Shown here piece by piece: positions 16,664 to 26,176 of a stretch of 52,267 nucleotides of DNA; position 1 is the stretch's first letter, and each line of letters opens with the position of its first letter. The stretch lies in the NCBI RefSeq assembly GCF_048548695.1, contig NZ_JBLYIF010000016.1; one strand, written 5' to 3'. Position numbers and translations under genes: made by a program. Under the pieces are notes generated by a model that saw nothing but the letters and a program-made list of their open reading frames with translations, ran no database searches and had not been told where the DNA came from. Source of the stretch: Neptuniibacter sp048548695 (GTDB lineage Bacteria > Pseudomonadota > Gammaproteobacteria > Pseudomonadales > Balneatricaceae).

Positions 16664-17959
16664 TTACACCCCGTAAGGATTACGCAAGACAATGGTTTCC
16701 ACACGATCAGGACCAGTAGAGATGATATCTACCGGCGCCTCAACCAGCTCTTCCAGCCGCTTGATATAATTCACTGCAGCTGCAGGCAATGCATCGATTG
16801 ACTTGGCACCCACTGTAGATTCCTGCCAACCAGGTAAAGCTTCATAAACGGGCTGCACCGCCTCATAGTCTTCACTACCGCTGAGTGAAGTCACGACATT
16901 ACCTGACGCATCCTTATAGCCAACACAGATATTAATCTGCTCCATGCCATCCAACACATCCAGCTTAGTCAAACAGATACCAGACACCGAATTAATCTGA
17001 ATAGCGTGACGCAACGCAACCGCATCGAACCAACCACAACGCCGCGCACGACCAGTGGTAGAACCAAATTCATGACCACGCTCAGCCAAACCTTTGCCGA
17101 TATCGCAATGTAGCTCGGTAGGGAACGGCCCACCACCGACACGGGTAGTGTAAGCCTTGGTGATACCCAGAATGTAGTCGAGATATAACGGACCAAAACC
17201 ACTACCCGTTGAAGTACCACCCGCAGTAGTATTCGAAGAGGTCACATAAGGGTATGTACCATGGTCAATATCCAGCAGCGAACCCTGCGCGCCCTCAAAC
17301 ATAATGTTTTCACCGCGCTTACGCAGGTCATGCAACATAGCGGTGACATCAGCCACCATCGGTGCTAATTGATCACCCATTGCCAGCGCTTCATCCAGTA
17401 CTGTCTGATAATCTACCGGATCAACCTTGTAGTAATTTTGCAGCTGAAAATTATGGTATTCCATCACTTCTTTAAGCTTGACCGCAAACCGTTCAGGCGC
17501 TAACAGATCACCCAGACGCAAACCCCGGCGCGCTACTTTATCTTCATACGCAGGGCCTATACCACGACCGGTGGTACCAATTTTGGCATTACCACGCGCC
17601 AGCTCACGCGCCTGGTCCAAAGCTACGTGATACGGCAAAATCAACGGACACGAAGGACTCAAACGCAAGCGTTCACGCACCGGCACATCAGCCTCTTCAA
17701 GCCCTTTTATCTCTTTCAGCAACGCTTCAGGCGAAAGCACCACACCATTACCGATCATACAGACTACGTTTTCACGCAGGATTCCGGATGGAATCAGGTG
17801 CAGAACGGTTTTTTCCCCATCAATAACCAGGGTATGACCCGCATTATGACCGCCCTGAAAGCGGGCCACAGCAGCGGCTTGGTCTGTCAGCAGATCTACG
17901 ATCTTACCCTTACCTTCATCACCCCACTGGGTACCCAGAACAACTACGTTTTTGCCCAT
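16664..17959 (-). CDS. purA: Adenylosuccinate synthetase
   Basis: Joins IMP and aspartate with GTP hydrolysis, the first committed step to AMP. The GTP-binding start VVLGTQWGDEGKGK is at about 6-19, followed by GHNAGHT and, further on, the TTTGRARR-type substrate region (FGSTTGRARRCGW). The 431 residues match the family length. It is the last gene of the second leftward block, following hisZ by 37 bp, the arrangement found in Pseudomonas. Confidence 0.98.
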   Translation of the reverse strand: MGKNVVVLGTQWGDEGKGKIVDLLTDQAAAVARFQGGHNAGHTLVIDGEKTVLHLIPSGILRENVVCMIGNGVVLSPEALLKEIKGLEEADVPVRERLRLSPSCPLILPYHVALDQARELARGNAKIGTTGRGIGPAYEDKVARRGLRLGDLLAPERFAVKLKEVMEYHNFQLQNYYKVDPVDYQTVLDEALAMGDQLAPMVADVTAMLHDLRKRGENIMFEGAQGSLLDIDHGTYPYVTSSNTTAGGTSTGSGFGPLYLDYILGITKAYTTRVGGGPFPTELHCDIGKGLAERGHEFGSTTGRARRCGWFDAVALRHAIQINSVSGICLTKLDVLDGMEQINICVGYKDASGNVVTSLSGSEDYEAVQPVYEALPGWQESTVGAKSIDALPAAAVNYIKRLEELVEAPVDIISTGPDRVETIVLRNPYGV

Positions 17960-17996
17960 TGCTGCCTACTTGAATTCGATCAAAAAATAAATCTGA

Positions 17997-19172
17997 TTAC
18001 AGATCAACGACTTGCCATTGACCCTCTTGCTGTACCAACTCCGCGGTACAAGGCGTTGACGGCGCTACACCAGTCAACGCAAAGATCACGGTTTCACCCT
18101 GCTGCCGCAGAAGCGAGACCTGCTGCAACAAAGCAGCATCTTCCAATGCCGGCGCCAAAATACGGCGCGACCCAGCAAAGGAAGCATTAGATAATTCTGC
18201 CAGCGTGCTCAGGTCAGCACTGAAACCAGTCGCTGGCCTGGCGCGGCCAAAATCACTACCGATATGATCATAACGCCCACCACTGGCGATTGACTGACCA
18301 AAAGCGGGTGTATAAGCCGCAAATACAACACCGGTATGATAGTTATAACCGCGCAATTCACTGAGATCGAAATACAGATCCAGTGACGGTTCGCGCAGCG
18401 CAATACGCGCGGCCAACTGCTGCAGGTAATCAATAGCTTCAATGACTTCAACCGGCGCTTCGGCAAACACAGTCAATGCTTTCTGCAAGACTTCACTGCC
18501 ACCATTCAACTGCGGCAATGCCAGCAATGCCTGACTTTTCACCGCATCCAGCGCCAGACCATCGACATAAGCCTGCAACTCCGGCAAAGCCTTACGCCGC
18601 AGGATATCCTGATATTCTTCTTGCTGGGTCGCAGCCAAACCAGTCCAGCCCAGCAGACCACGGAATACACCAACATGGCCCAGATCCAACGTCAGTTCCT
18701 GCTGCACCCCAGCCGACTGCAAGGTTTGCATCATCAGGCCAATTATCTCAACATCGCTTTCAATACCGGCATGACCATATAACTCAGCACCAATCTGAAG
18801 CGGGTTACGCGAAGCCAGCGGCTGCGCCGGACGCGCATGCACAACTGTGCCGCAGTAACAAAGACGGGTAACCCCTTCCTGACGCAGGCGGTGGGCATCA
18901 ATACGTGCAACCTGAGGTGTGATATCGGCACGCACCCCCAGGCTATGACCGCTTAACTGATCGGTCACTTTAATGGTATTCAGGTCAAGATCACGTCCAA
19001 CACCTGTGAGCAATGAATCGAGGTGCTCAACCAGGGGCGGCATCACCAATTCATAACCCCAACTAACATGGAGGTCCAGCAACCGCCGACGCAACAACTC
19101 CACCCCGTATGCTTTGGGTGGTAACAGCTCTTTGATGCCTTCAGGAAGCAGCCAGCGATCGGCCAATGCCAT
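17997..19172 (-). CDS. hisZ: ATP phosphoribosyltransferase regulatory subunit HisZ
   Basis: A HisS-like paralog lacking tRNA charging function that partners with the short form of HisG, the first enzyme of histidine synthesis. The 391 residues show a class II synthetase fold (motif 2-like VRADITPQVARIDAHR, SGGRYDHIGSDFGRARPATGFS) without the anticodon-binding domain of HisS. No hisG lies nearby, so the partner must be elsewhere. It is followed by purA, a common linkage. Confidence 0.94.
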   Translation of the reverse strand: MALADRWLLPEGIKELLPPKAYGVELLRRRLLDLHVSWGYELVMPPLVEHLDSLLTGVGRDLDLNTIKVTDQLSGHSLGVRADITPQVARIDAHRLRQEGVTRLCYCGTVVHARPAQPLASRNPLQIGAELYGHAGIESDVEIIGLMMQTLQSAGVQQELTLDLGHVGVFRGLLGWTGLAATQQEEYQDILRRKALPELQAYVDGLALDAVKSQALLALPQLNGGSEVLQKALTVFAEAPVEVIEAIDYLQQLAARIALREPSLDLYFDLSELRGYNYHTGVVFAAYTPAFGQSIASGGRYDHIGSDFGRARPATGFSADLSTLAELSNASFAGSRRILAPALEDAALLQQVSLLRQQGETVIFALTGVAPSTPCTAELVQQEGQWQVVDL

Positions 19173-19217
19173 GTAAATACTCCGTTATTTCTCTTAGCCG
19201 GCCAATGCCAGCCACTC

Positions 19218-19415
19218 TCAATTCACCAGATATAACAAAATCAGGCCTGCCAGCATGCTGGCAAAACCGATGACGCGCAATACACGGTCGTCTACTCGCG
19301 CTAACTGCTGAACCAGATTACGCCAGCGCTGCGGATACAGAAACGGGATAACACCTTCCAGAATCAGCATCAGACAGAAAGCAATCGCTAATTCATGCCA
19401 AAACTCAGTGGGCAT
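19218..19415 (-). CDS. yjeT: DUF2065 (YjeT-type) small membrane protein
   Basis: A small inner membrane protein of unknown function. I start at the ATG giving MPTEFWHELAIAFCLML (65 residues) because that is the family length and begins as E. coli YjeT does. A longer frame reaching 19481 would run through a terminator hairpin. Two hydrophobic segments (about 8-24 and 46-62) flank a basic loop with the family's EG-x-P-x-L-YP-x-x-W motif. It lies between hflC and hisZ, the conserved position. Confidence 0.85.
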   Translation of the reverse strand: MPTEFWHELAIAFCLMLILEGVIPFLYPQRWRNLVQQLARVDDRVLRVIGFASMLAGLILLYLVN

Positions 19416-19442
19416 ACTGCCAATCCAATTCCACACTGCCAC

Positions 19443-19467
19443 AAAAAAACCGGGCAAAACCCGGTTT
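19443..19467 (-). terminator. Rho-independent terminator between hflC and yjeT
   Basis: On the minus strand, AAACCGGG pairs with CCCGGTTT (19460-19467 with 19447-19454) around a five-base loop, followed by a run of T (complement of 19443-19446 plus the last stem bases). It sits just before the chosen yjeT start and should end the hfl transcript. Confidence 0.78.
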
Positions 19468-19478
19468 CCGTATTCTAT

Positions 19479-19512
19479 CATGTAATCAGGGAAAATCGCC
19501 CCTGATTACATG
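19479..19512. repeat. Perfect 13-bp inverted repeat after hflC
   Basis: CATGTAATCAGGG (19479-19491) and its exact reverse complement (19500-19512) surround an eight-base spacer, with seven T following on the plus strand. No plus-strand gene lies upstream to terminate, so it may stabilise the hfl mRNA 3' end, block antisense transcription or be a protein site. Confidence 0.8.
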
Positions 19513-19531
19513 TTTTTTTCTACCAATCGCT

Positions 19532-20404
19532 TCAAGGTGCCGTAGATTTATCCAGGTACTTGAAGAAGTCGCTATCAGGCTTCAGCAATAACACGTCACC
19601 ATTTTGACCGAACGATTCACGATAGGCCTGCAGGCTGCGATGGAAGGAGTAAAATTCCGGGTTAGCTGAGTAAGCTTCGGCATAAATACTTGCCGCACCA
19701 GCATCACCTTCACCTCGAATCTCCTCTGACTCGCGATAGGCCTGAGCCTCAATAACGGTTTTCTGGCGATCAGCATCAGCACGAATACCCTCAGCCAGCT
19801 CTTTACCACGGGAACGCAGCTCTCTGGCTTCACGCTCACGCTCAGTACGCATACGCTGATATACAGACTCTGAGACTTCAGGCGGCAGATCGATACGTTT
19901 TACCCGTACGTCAACTACCTCAACCCCCAGTTCCGTCAGAGCTATCTTACTCAGATTAGCAGTTAGCTCTGCCATCAGCTCTTCACGCTCACCGGACACA
20001 ACTTCGGTCACAGTACGCTCACCAAACTGATTACGCAGGCCCGTATCGACCCGGTCAGACAGCAATTGAGCCGCCTTGAATTCATCACCAGAAGTCGCAG
20101 TGTAGAATTTCTCTACATTACCCACCCGCCATTTGACGAATGAATCAACGATCAGTCGTTTCTTCTCCAGCGTCAGATATGCCTGAGGGCGCGCATCAAG
20201 AGTCAGAACACGGGAATCAAAAATTCGCACCTTGTTAACGATAGGAATTTTAAAGTGGATACCGGGCGTCACATCGGCGTTATACACCTCACCAAATTTC
20301 AGCAACACCGCACGTTCAGTCTCTTTAACAATATACAGAGTACTTTGCGCCAGCAGTATCACAGCACCAATAACAATCAAACCAAATATGGATTTGGACT
20401 GCAT
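19532..20404 (-). CDS. hflC: HflC, SPFH-domain modulator of FtsH
   Basis: Forms with HflK a large periplasmic-facing complex that surrounds and regulates the FtsH protease. I start at MQSKSIFGLIVIGAVILL (ATG at 20402-20404), one base after the hflK stop and preceded by a strong GGAGGGG; the upstream extension overlaps hflK. The 290-residue protein has an N-terminal membrane anchor, an SPFH domain (about 25-210) and a coiled segment with RTEREREARELRS. Confidence 0.96.
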   Translation of the reverse strand: MQSKSIFGLIVIGAVILLAQSTLYIVKETERAVLLKFGEVYNADVTPGIHFKIPIVNKVRIFDSRVLTLDARPQAYLTLEKKRLIVDSFVKWRVGNVEKFYTATSGDEFKAAQLLSDRVDTGLRNQFGERTVTEVVSGEREELMAELTANLSKIALTELGVEVVDVRVKRIDLPPEVSESVYQRMRTEREREARELRSRGKELAEGIRADADRQKTVIEAQAYRESEEIRGEGDAGAASIYAEAYSANPEFYSFHRSLQAYRESFGQNGDVLLLKPDSDFFKYLDKSTAP

Positions 20405-20405
20405 G

Positions 20406-21587
20406 TTAACGCCCCTCCCTTCTGGTTTCCTGACGCAGGCGAATTTGATCAACCACCTGGTCGGTCAATTCCCGCAAGCTATCGCTGTTAAGATTTACCG
20501 GGTCCTTGCTGGCAGTTGCAACACCACGGTTCTGCAACAGCTTATCCAGCGGCAGGTACATCATGTTATTACCACCTTCCACATCAATCAGAATTTTCGG
20601 GTTTTCAGCCAAAACTTTCTGCATCGAATCCAGATACAGACGCTCACGCGTTACCACTGGCGCCTTCTCATATTCCTTTAACAGTGCCGAGAAACGGTGC
20701 GCATCACCCTGAGCCCTGGCAATAACTTCTTCACGGTATGCACTGGCCTCTTCCAGCATACGCTGGGCACGACCACGCGCCTCAGGAATGATGCCGTTTG
20801 AATAAGACTCAGCCTCGTTTTTCACTCGCTGCTCATCCTCTCGCGCCTTGATCACATCATCAAACGCATTCTGCACCTGGTTAGGCGCTTTCGCTTCTTT
20901 GATATTGACCTTGGATATCTGCAGACCTGTATTGTACTCATTCATGTACTGCTGCAGGCGAGCCTGCACCTGAATCGACAGAGCATCACGACCCTGTGTC
21001 AGGATAGAGTGCATATCGGTCGAACCTACTACGTGACGCAGTGCTGATTCAGCCGCATGAGACAGACTTGCTTCCGGGTCACGGACTCGTAGCACAAAGG
21101 ACTCAGTATCAGAAATGACATACTGCACGGTCATCTCTACATCAACAATGTTCTCATCCTTAGTCAGCATCAGAGCACGATGATCACGCGTACGGACACG
21201 AGTAACGTTGACCGGCGTCACGATATCAATCAAAGGCGGATTCCACTGCAGACCGGGACCTACCGTTTCATGGTATTTCCCCAACCGAAGCACAACACCG
21301 CGCTCCTGCTGATCAAGGGTGTAGACACCCAGCCCCATCCAGACCAGTACAGCCACAATAGCGACAACCAGAATCATCCGGCCACTGCTGCTTTTACCAC
21401 CCCCGCCGTCACCACGACCGGAACGACCTTTGCCGCCACCAAACAAGCTATTCAGCTTATCCTGCAGCTTGCGCAGCGCCTCATCCAGATCAGGCGGCCC
21501 CTGATCACCGCCATTACGACCACCGCGGTTATTACCACCCCAGGGATCCTGATTATTGCCATTGCCTCCCGGCTCATTCCAGGACAT
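20406..21587 (-). CDS. hflK: HflK, SPFH-domain modulator of FtsH
   Basis: Partner of HflC. The 393-residue protein begins MSWNEPGGNGNNQDPWGG with a long Gly/Asn/Asp-rich cytoplasmic region, then one membrane segment (MILVVAIVAVLVWMG), the SPFH domain and a coiled region. I chose this ATG because a GGAG lies just upstream and the preceding residues are unlike the family. It lies about 96 bp after hflX and is tightly followed by hflC. Confidence 0.96.
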   Translation of the reverse strand: MSWNEPGGNGNNQDPWGGNNRGGRNGGDQGPPDLDEALRKLQDKLNSLFGGGKGRSGRGDGGGGKSSSGRMILVVAIVAVLVWMGLGVYTLDQQERGVVLRLGKYHETVGPGLQWNPPLIDIVTPVNVTRVRTRDHRALMLTKDENIVDVEMTVQYVISDTESFVLRVRDPEASLSHAAESALRHVVGSTDMHSILTQGRDALSIQVQARLQQYMNEYNTGLQISKVNIKEAKAPNQVQNAFDDVIKAREDEQRVKNEAESYSNGIIPEARGRAQRMLEEASAYREEVIARAQGDAHRFSALLKEYEKAPVVTRERLYLDSMQKVLAENPKILIDVEGGNNMMYLPLDKLLQNRGVATASKDPVNLNSDSLRELTDQVVDQIRLRQETRREGR

Positions 21588-21683
21588 AAAGATCTCCGTC
21601 AAAACTACCTTTAGTTGTGAAGCGTAAGATACCTGCCCACCTACCCTGTGTATAGGGAAAGTCACAGATAACTGACACGCTTT

Positions 21684-22982
21684 TTAATGGACTGAAGAAG
21701 TAAAGCATCGTTCCGCAGGCAAGCCCAAACGACTCAATAACTGCAACATATCCTTCTTCTGCATCCTGACTTCTAATACTGCATTGCCATCCGCATCGGT
21801 TTGCTCCTGAACCACAGCACCCGCCGCATACAATCTCGCCCGGAATTGCCCCTCGTCGGGCCGTAACACAAGCGCCTGATGAAAAACATCTTCAGCCAGC
21901 AGCTCACTGACCGCCTGAAACAATAAATCACAGCCTTCGCCACTCACGGCTGACAACCACACCCGCTGAGGCTTACCCTCTTCGTTGCGGTCGATACGTG
22001 AACTCCGTCCAGGTAGCAGGTCGATTTTATTGTAGACCTCAAGCACCGGAACTTCGTCAGCTCCGATCTCCTGTAAAACTTTTTCCACTTCTGCAACATG
22101 CCCGTGCCGCTCGTCATCATGGCAATCAATGACATGCAGCAACAGCGTTGCATCCACAGTCTCCTGGAGCGTAGCCCGAAAAGCCTCCACCAACTTATGC
22201 GGCAAATGGCGAATAAACCCTACCGTATCTGCCAGAATAGCTGGCCCCACATCCTGAACCTCTACTCTGCGCAGAGTCGGATCCAAAGTAGCAAACAACT
22301 GATCCGCCGCGTATACCTGCGAGGCAGTTAATCGATTGAACAACGTGGACTTTCCGGCATTGGTATAACCCACCAACGACAGTGTCGGTACCTCAGCACG
22401 CATCCGAGAACGCCGTCCCTGATCACGTTGCTTACGGACTTTTTCCAAGCGCTTATGAATCGATTTCATCCGGGCGCGCAGTAACCGGCGGTCAGTCTCA
22501 AGCTGAGTCTCACCCGGACCACGCAGACCAATACCCCCTTTCTGTCGTTCCAAGTGGGTCCAGCCACGCACCAGGCGCGTTGACATATGATCTAACTGCG
22601 CAAGTTCAACCTGCAACTTACCTTCGTGAGTCCGGGCACGCTGAGCAAAGATATCCAGTATAAGCCCAGTACGATCCAATACCCGACTTTGGATCTCACG
22701 TTCTATATTACGTTCCTGAGTCGGACTTAAGGCGTGATTGAAGATCACCAGCTCTGCCTGATGTAAATTAACCAGCTGCCGTAACTCATCGAGTTTCCCG
22801 GAGCCGATAAAAAATCTAGAGCTGGGTTGAGCACGACTGCCCGTCAGGAATTCAACCGGATCGGCGCCTGCTGACAGTGCGAGTTCTTCAAGTTCTTTGG
22901 GACTTTCTTGCTCAGTGCCATCAGACAACTGCAAATGAACGAGAATGGCGCGTTCGCCACTCTCAGGACGGTCGAAGAACAA
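21684..22982 (-). CDS. hflX: Ribosome-associated GTPase HflX
   Basis: A GTPase that binds 50S subunits and can split stalled ribosomes. The 432 residues contain the HflX N-terminal domain with a helical linker (KGGIGLRGPGETQLE), then a G domain with P-loop GYTNAGKST, the DTVGFI switch II region and NKID. The start is TTG, seven bases after the hfq stop with GAGGG upstream; no ATG gives a better N-terminus. It follows hfq and precedes hflK, the conserved order. Confidence 0.95.
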   Translation of the reverse strand: MFFDRPESGERAILVHLQLSDGTEQESPKELEELALSAGADPVEFLTGSRAQPSSRFFIGSGKLDELRQLVNLHQAELVIFNHALSPTQERNIEREIQSRVLDRTGLILDIFAQRARTHEGKLQVELAQLDHMSTRLVRGWTHLERQKGGIGLRGPGETQLETDRRLLRARMKSIHKRLEKVRKQRDQGRRSRMRAEVPTLSLVGYTNAGKSTLFNRLTASQVYAADQLFATLDPTLRRVEVQDVGPAILADTVGFIRHLPHKLVEAFRATLQETVDATLLLHVIDCHDDERHGHVAEVEKVLQEIGADEVPVLEVYNKIDLLPGRSSRIDRNEEGKPQRVWLSAVSGEGCDLLFQAVSELLAEDVFHQALVLRPDEGQFRARLYAAGAVVQEQTDADGNAVLEVRMQKKDMLQLLSRLGLPAERCFTSSVH

Positions 22983-22988
22983 GGATAT

Positions 22989-23231
22989 TTAACCCTCGGC
23001 TTTGCTGTCCTCTGCCGCCGGCAATTTGACCGGACGTGAAGGAACAACAGTGGATATGGCATGTTTGTATACCATCTGGCTGACTGTATTTTTCAGCAAG
23101 ATAACAAACTGATCGAATGATTCTACCTGACCCTGCAACTTGATGCCGTTCACCAAGAAAATCGAAACAGGGATACGCTCCTTGCGCAGCGCGTTCAGAT
23201 AAGGGTCTTGTAAAGACTGCCCTTTTGACAT
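22989..23231 (-). CDS. hfq: RNA chaperone Hfq
   Basis: A hexameric Sm-like protein that pairs small RNAs with mRNAs. The 80 residues contain Sm1 (IPVSIFLVNGIKLQGQVESF) and Sm2 (MVYKHAISTVVPSR), with the proximal-face residues Q8, F42, Y55, K56 and H57 by E. coli numbering. Its C-terminal tail is short, like Pseudomonas Hfq and unlike the long E. coli tail. GGAAGGAG precedes the ATG. The 110-bp gap to miaA may carry its own promoter, but none stands out. Confidence 0.98.
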   Translation of the reverse strand: MSKGQSLQDPYLNALRKERIPVSIFLVNGIKLQGQVESFDQFVILLKNTVSQMVYKHAISTVVPSRPVKLPAAEDSKAEG

Positions 23232-23341
23232 TGCAAACTCCTTCCCGAAAAAGCGATTGTCGTTATTTGTTGTTTATTATGTAGCCATACAATATGCGCA
23301 CTACTTAAAAAGCATAAGTTAGGCCAAAGATCAGCATAACA

Positions 23342-24277
23342 CTAAATAATGTTTGCCTCTATTAATTTCAAGGCCTTGGGTAGCAGGTCAGACGAAAGGC
23401 TATCCATCCAATGCAAATCAGGCCAGCTACGCAGCCAAGTCACTTGCCGCTTGGCCAACTGACGCGTAGCAATCACGCCTTTTTCAACCATGGTGTCATA
23501 GTCGGATTCTCCAGCCATATACGCCCACGCCTGCCGATAACCAACACAACGCACCGACGGCATTTGCGGGGTCAGATCACCCCGCTGCCAAAGCGCTTCC
23601 ACCTCAGACAAAAAGCCCTGCTCCAACATCTGCTGGAAGCGCAGCGCAATTCGCTGGTGCAAAACCGACCGTTCCTGGGGCATCACTGCCAGAGAAACGA
23701 TCGGAAATGCAGGTATCTGACGCTCTTGTTCACGCCAAAGTTCCGTTAATGTACGCCCCGTTACCTCAAAAACCTCCAGCGCCCTCTGCAACCGCTGCGA
23801 ATCATTCGGATTTAAACGTGCCGCTGAATCAGGATCCACTTCAGCAAGACGCGCATGCAACGCTGGCCAGCCTTGCTCCTTACCCATATTTAACAGCCGT
23901 TCGCGAATAACAGGATCTGCTTCAGGCAGTTCCGCCAGACCATTTTTTAGCGCATGGAAATACAGCATAGTGCCACCGGTCAGCAACGGAATCCGGCCCT
24001 GGCGATGAATACTGGCAATCTCTTCTAGTGCATCCTGACGAAAATCGCCGGCAGAGTAAGCCTCTACCGGATCACGAATATCAATTAACCGATGCGGGAA
24101 CTGCTGCAGAATAGTCCGATCTGGCTTAGCCGTGCCAATATCCATGCCCCGATAGATCATTGCCGAATCGACACTGACAATGTCGCAGGGCAACTGCTCA
24201 GTGAGATCCATCGCCAGATCGGTTTTACCGGAAGCAGTAGGCCCCATCAGAAAGATAACGGGCAATGTTTGCGACAT
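23342..24277 (-). CDS. miaA: tRNA dimethylallyltransferase MiaA
   Basis: Adds an isopentenyl group to A37 of tRNAs that read UNN codons. The P-loop GPTASGKTD lies near the N-terminus, followed by DSAMIYRGMDIGTAKP and the LTGGTMLYFHAL region. Length is 311 residues from the ATG at 24275-24277; a GTG one codon upstream is also possible. It begins almost directly after the mutL stop. Confidence 0.97.
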   Translation of the reverse strand: MSQTLPVIFLMGPTASGKTDLAMDLTEQLPCDIVSVDSAMIYRGMDIGTAKPDRTILQQFPHRLIDIRDPVEAYSAGDFRQDALEEIASIHRQGRIPLLTGGTMLYFHALKNGLAELPEADPVIRERLLNMGKEQGWPALHARLAEVDPDSAARLNPNDSQRLQRALEVFEVTGRTLTELWREQERQIPAFPIVSLAVMPQERSVLHQRIALRFQQMLEQGFLSEVEALWQRGDLTPQMPSVRCVGYRQAWAYMAGESDYDTMVEKGVIATRQLAKRQVTWLRSWPDLHWMDSLSSDLLPKALKLIEANII

Positions 24278-24280
24278 CAC

Positions 24281-26125
24281 CTACTGCCCTCGCAAGAAAA
24301 GCTTATCCAGATCAGCCACACTCATCTGAGTCCAGGTGGGCCGACCATGATTACACTGACCACTGCGTTCCGTCTGTTCCATATCCCGTAATAGCGCATC
24401 CATCTCAGTAATGGTCAACTGTCGATTGGCACGTACCGCACCATGACAAGCCATGGTCGCCAGCAATTCGTTGATATGCTGTTGAATACGCTGGCTTTCG
24501 CCATATACCAACATGTCAGACAGCACATCCCGGATCAGCTGCACATGGTCAGCCTTGGCTAATGTCACCGGCACCTGTCTGATTACCAGGGTTTCTTCAC
24601 CCATTCTTGCCAGCTCAAAACCCAATTTTTGAAACATTACCGCCTGCTGCTCAGCCAGATCCGCTTCTGCTCGACTCACCGCCAGGCTCACTGGCACTAA
24701 CAGTGGCTGTGAGCGTACGCCCTGCGTTTCAAATGACTGCTTCATGCGCTCATAGACAATACGTTCATGCGCGGCATGCATATCCACCACCACCAGCCCC
24801 TGAGTGTTCTGAGCCAGTATATAGATGCCATGCAGCTGCGCTAGGGCATACCCCAATGGTGGACAGGGTTGCTCTCCCGCCTCAGTTTGCTCAGCACCGA
24901 CATGCAGGGCGGCATACGCCTGGATCTGCTCACTCACTGCACCAGCGACAGGCCGATCCTGGGACGAAAACGCATAATTCACGGAGGACCCAGCGGTGCT
25001 GTTAGCCGCTGGCATCAGGCCCATATTATGCTGTTGAAATGCTGGCTCTGCCGTGGGCATAGCCGTTTGCTGAAGCCCAGACCCACCTGGATCCGTGCGA
25101 CCCGAGTCATCGCCCGGCCTCATCTCCGCAATCAACCGATGCAAACTGCGGTAGAGAAAATCATGTACCAGCCTACCTTCCCGAAAACGTACCTCATGCT
25201 TAGTCGGATGCACATTCACATCCACCAGCTTGGGGTCCAGCTGCAGAAAAAGCACATAAGCAGGAAAGCGACCATGAAACAGCACATCGGCATATGCTTG
25301 GCGTACCGCGTGACTGACAACCTTGTCACGAATTACCCGGCCGTTCACAAAAAAGTACTGCAGGTCAGCCTGACTACGATTAAAGGTCGGCAGGCCCATC
25401 CACCCCACCAAACGCAGACCAGAAGCCTCAGCCTGCAAATCTACCTTAAGCGAGTTTTGCATAAAGGCAGAACCACACAGCTGCGCCACCCGCCGCTCTT
25501 GCTCCAGCTCGCTGTCAGCCTGACGCAACTGGTAAATAACTTTACTGTTATGACGCAACTGAAACGCCACATCAAAGCGGCTCAGCGCCAGCCGCTTAAC
25601 CACTTCTTCGAGATGGCGGAACTCGGTCTGCTCAGTTTTCAGGAATCGCCGCCGGGCAGGCGTATTAAAGAACAGGTCTGCCACTTCCACGGTCGTACCC
25701 GCCGGGTGCGCCGCCGGCGCAATCTGAGCCGCCATTTCACGCCCCTCGGTCTGTACCTGCCAGGCAGAATCCTGATCAGCCTGGCGAGAGGTCATAGTCA
25801 ACCGGGATACTGAACTGATACTGGCCAGTGCTTCACCACGAAAGCCGAGACTGGCCACCGCTTCGAGATCTTCCAATGCCTGTATCTTTGATGTGGCATG
25901 ACGGCTCAATGCCAGCGGCAGATCATCTCGATCGATACCACTGCCATTATCTCTGATCCTCATCAGTTTGATGCCGCCCTGCTCTACCTCGATATCCACC
26001 TTGGTGGCACCGGCATCAATACTGTTTTCCAGCAGCTCTTTGATCACTGATGCTGGACGCTCTACTACTTCACCAGCAGCAATCTGGTTAGCCAGACGAG
26101 GGGACAGCAGTTGAATTCTGGACAT
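24281..26125 (-). CDS. mutL: DNA mismatch repair protein MutL
   Basis: A GHKL ATPase that couples MutS mismatch recognition to downstream repair. The 614 residues have the N-terminal ATPase motifs IAAGEVVERPASVIKELLEN, DNGSGI and TSKI/GFRGEAL, the ELFFNTPARRK-like motif (DLFFNTPARRRF), a Gln/Ser-rich linker (about 340-420) and a C-terminal dimerisation domain. The endonuclease motif DQHAxxER is replaced by DMHAAHERIVYE and the Cys-rich site is not evident, so it looks like an E. coli-type MutL that needs a separate nuclease. Confidence 0.97.
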   Translation of the reverse strand: MSRIQLLSPRLANQIAAGEVVERPASVIKELLENSIDAGATKVDIEVEQGGIKLMRIRDNGSGIDRDDLPLALSRHATSKIQALEDLEAVASLGFRGEALASISSVSRLTMTSRQADQDSAWQVQTEGREMAAQIAPAAHPAGTTVEVADLFFNTPARRRFLKTEQTEFRHLEEVVKRLALSRFDVAFQLRHNSKVIYQLRQADSELEQERRVAQLCGSAFMQNSLKVDLQAEASGLRLVGWMGLPTFNRSQADLQYFFVNGRVIRDKVVSHAVRQAYADVLFHGRFPAYVLFLQLDPKLVDVNVHPTKHEVRFREGRLVHDFLYRSLHRLIAEMRPGDDSGRTDPGGSGLQQTAMPTAEPAFQQHNMGLMPAANSTAGSSVNYAFSSQDRPVAGAVSEQIQAYAALHVGAEQTEAGEQPCPPLGYALAQLHGIYILAQNTQGLVVVDMHAAHERIVYERMKQSFETQGVRSQPLLVPVSLAVSRAEADLAEQQAVMFQKLGFELARMGEETLVIRQVPVTLAKADHVQLIRDVLSDMLVYGESQRIQQHINELLATMACHGAVRANRQLTITEMDALLRDMEQTERSGQCNHGRPTWTQMSVADLDKLFLRGQ

Positions 26126-26176
26126 GAAAAATCCTGTGATGGGTCTTTTAGCGGGTCAAGCCGAGGTAATCAGCCG

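Noticed and set aside
4426..19172. hisZ as a duplicate hisS
   Set aside because: It lacks the anticodon-binding domain and has the HisZ neighbour purA; it is a regulatory paralog, not a second synthetase.
19416..19481. Longer start for the yjeT-type gene (87 residues)
   Set aside because: The extra 22 codons run through a clear terminator hairpin and are not part of the 60-65-residue family.
23232..23341. GG-N10-GC spacing upstream of hfq resembling a sigma-54 promoter
   Set aside because: Spacing fits, but the -24 region lacks the full TGGCAC and the -12 lacks TTGC; chance match is likely.
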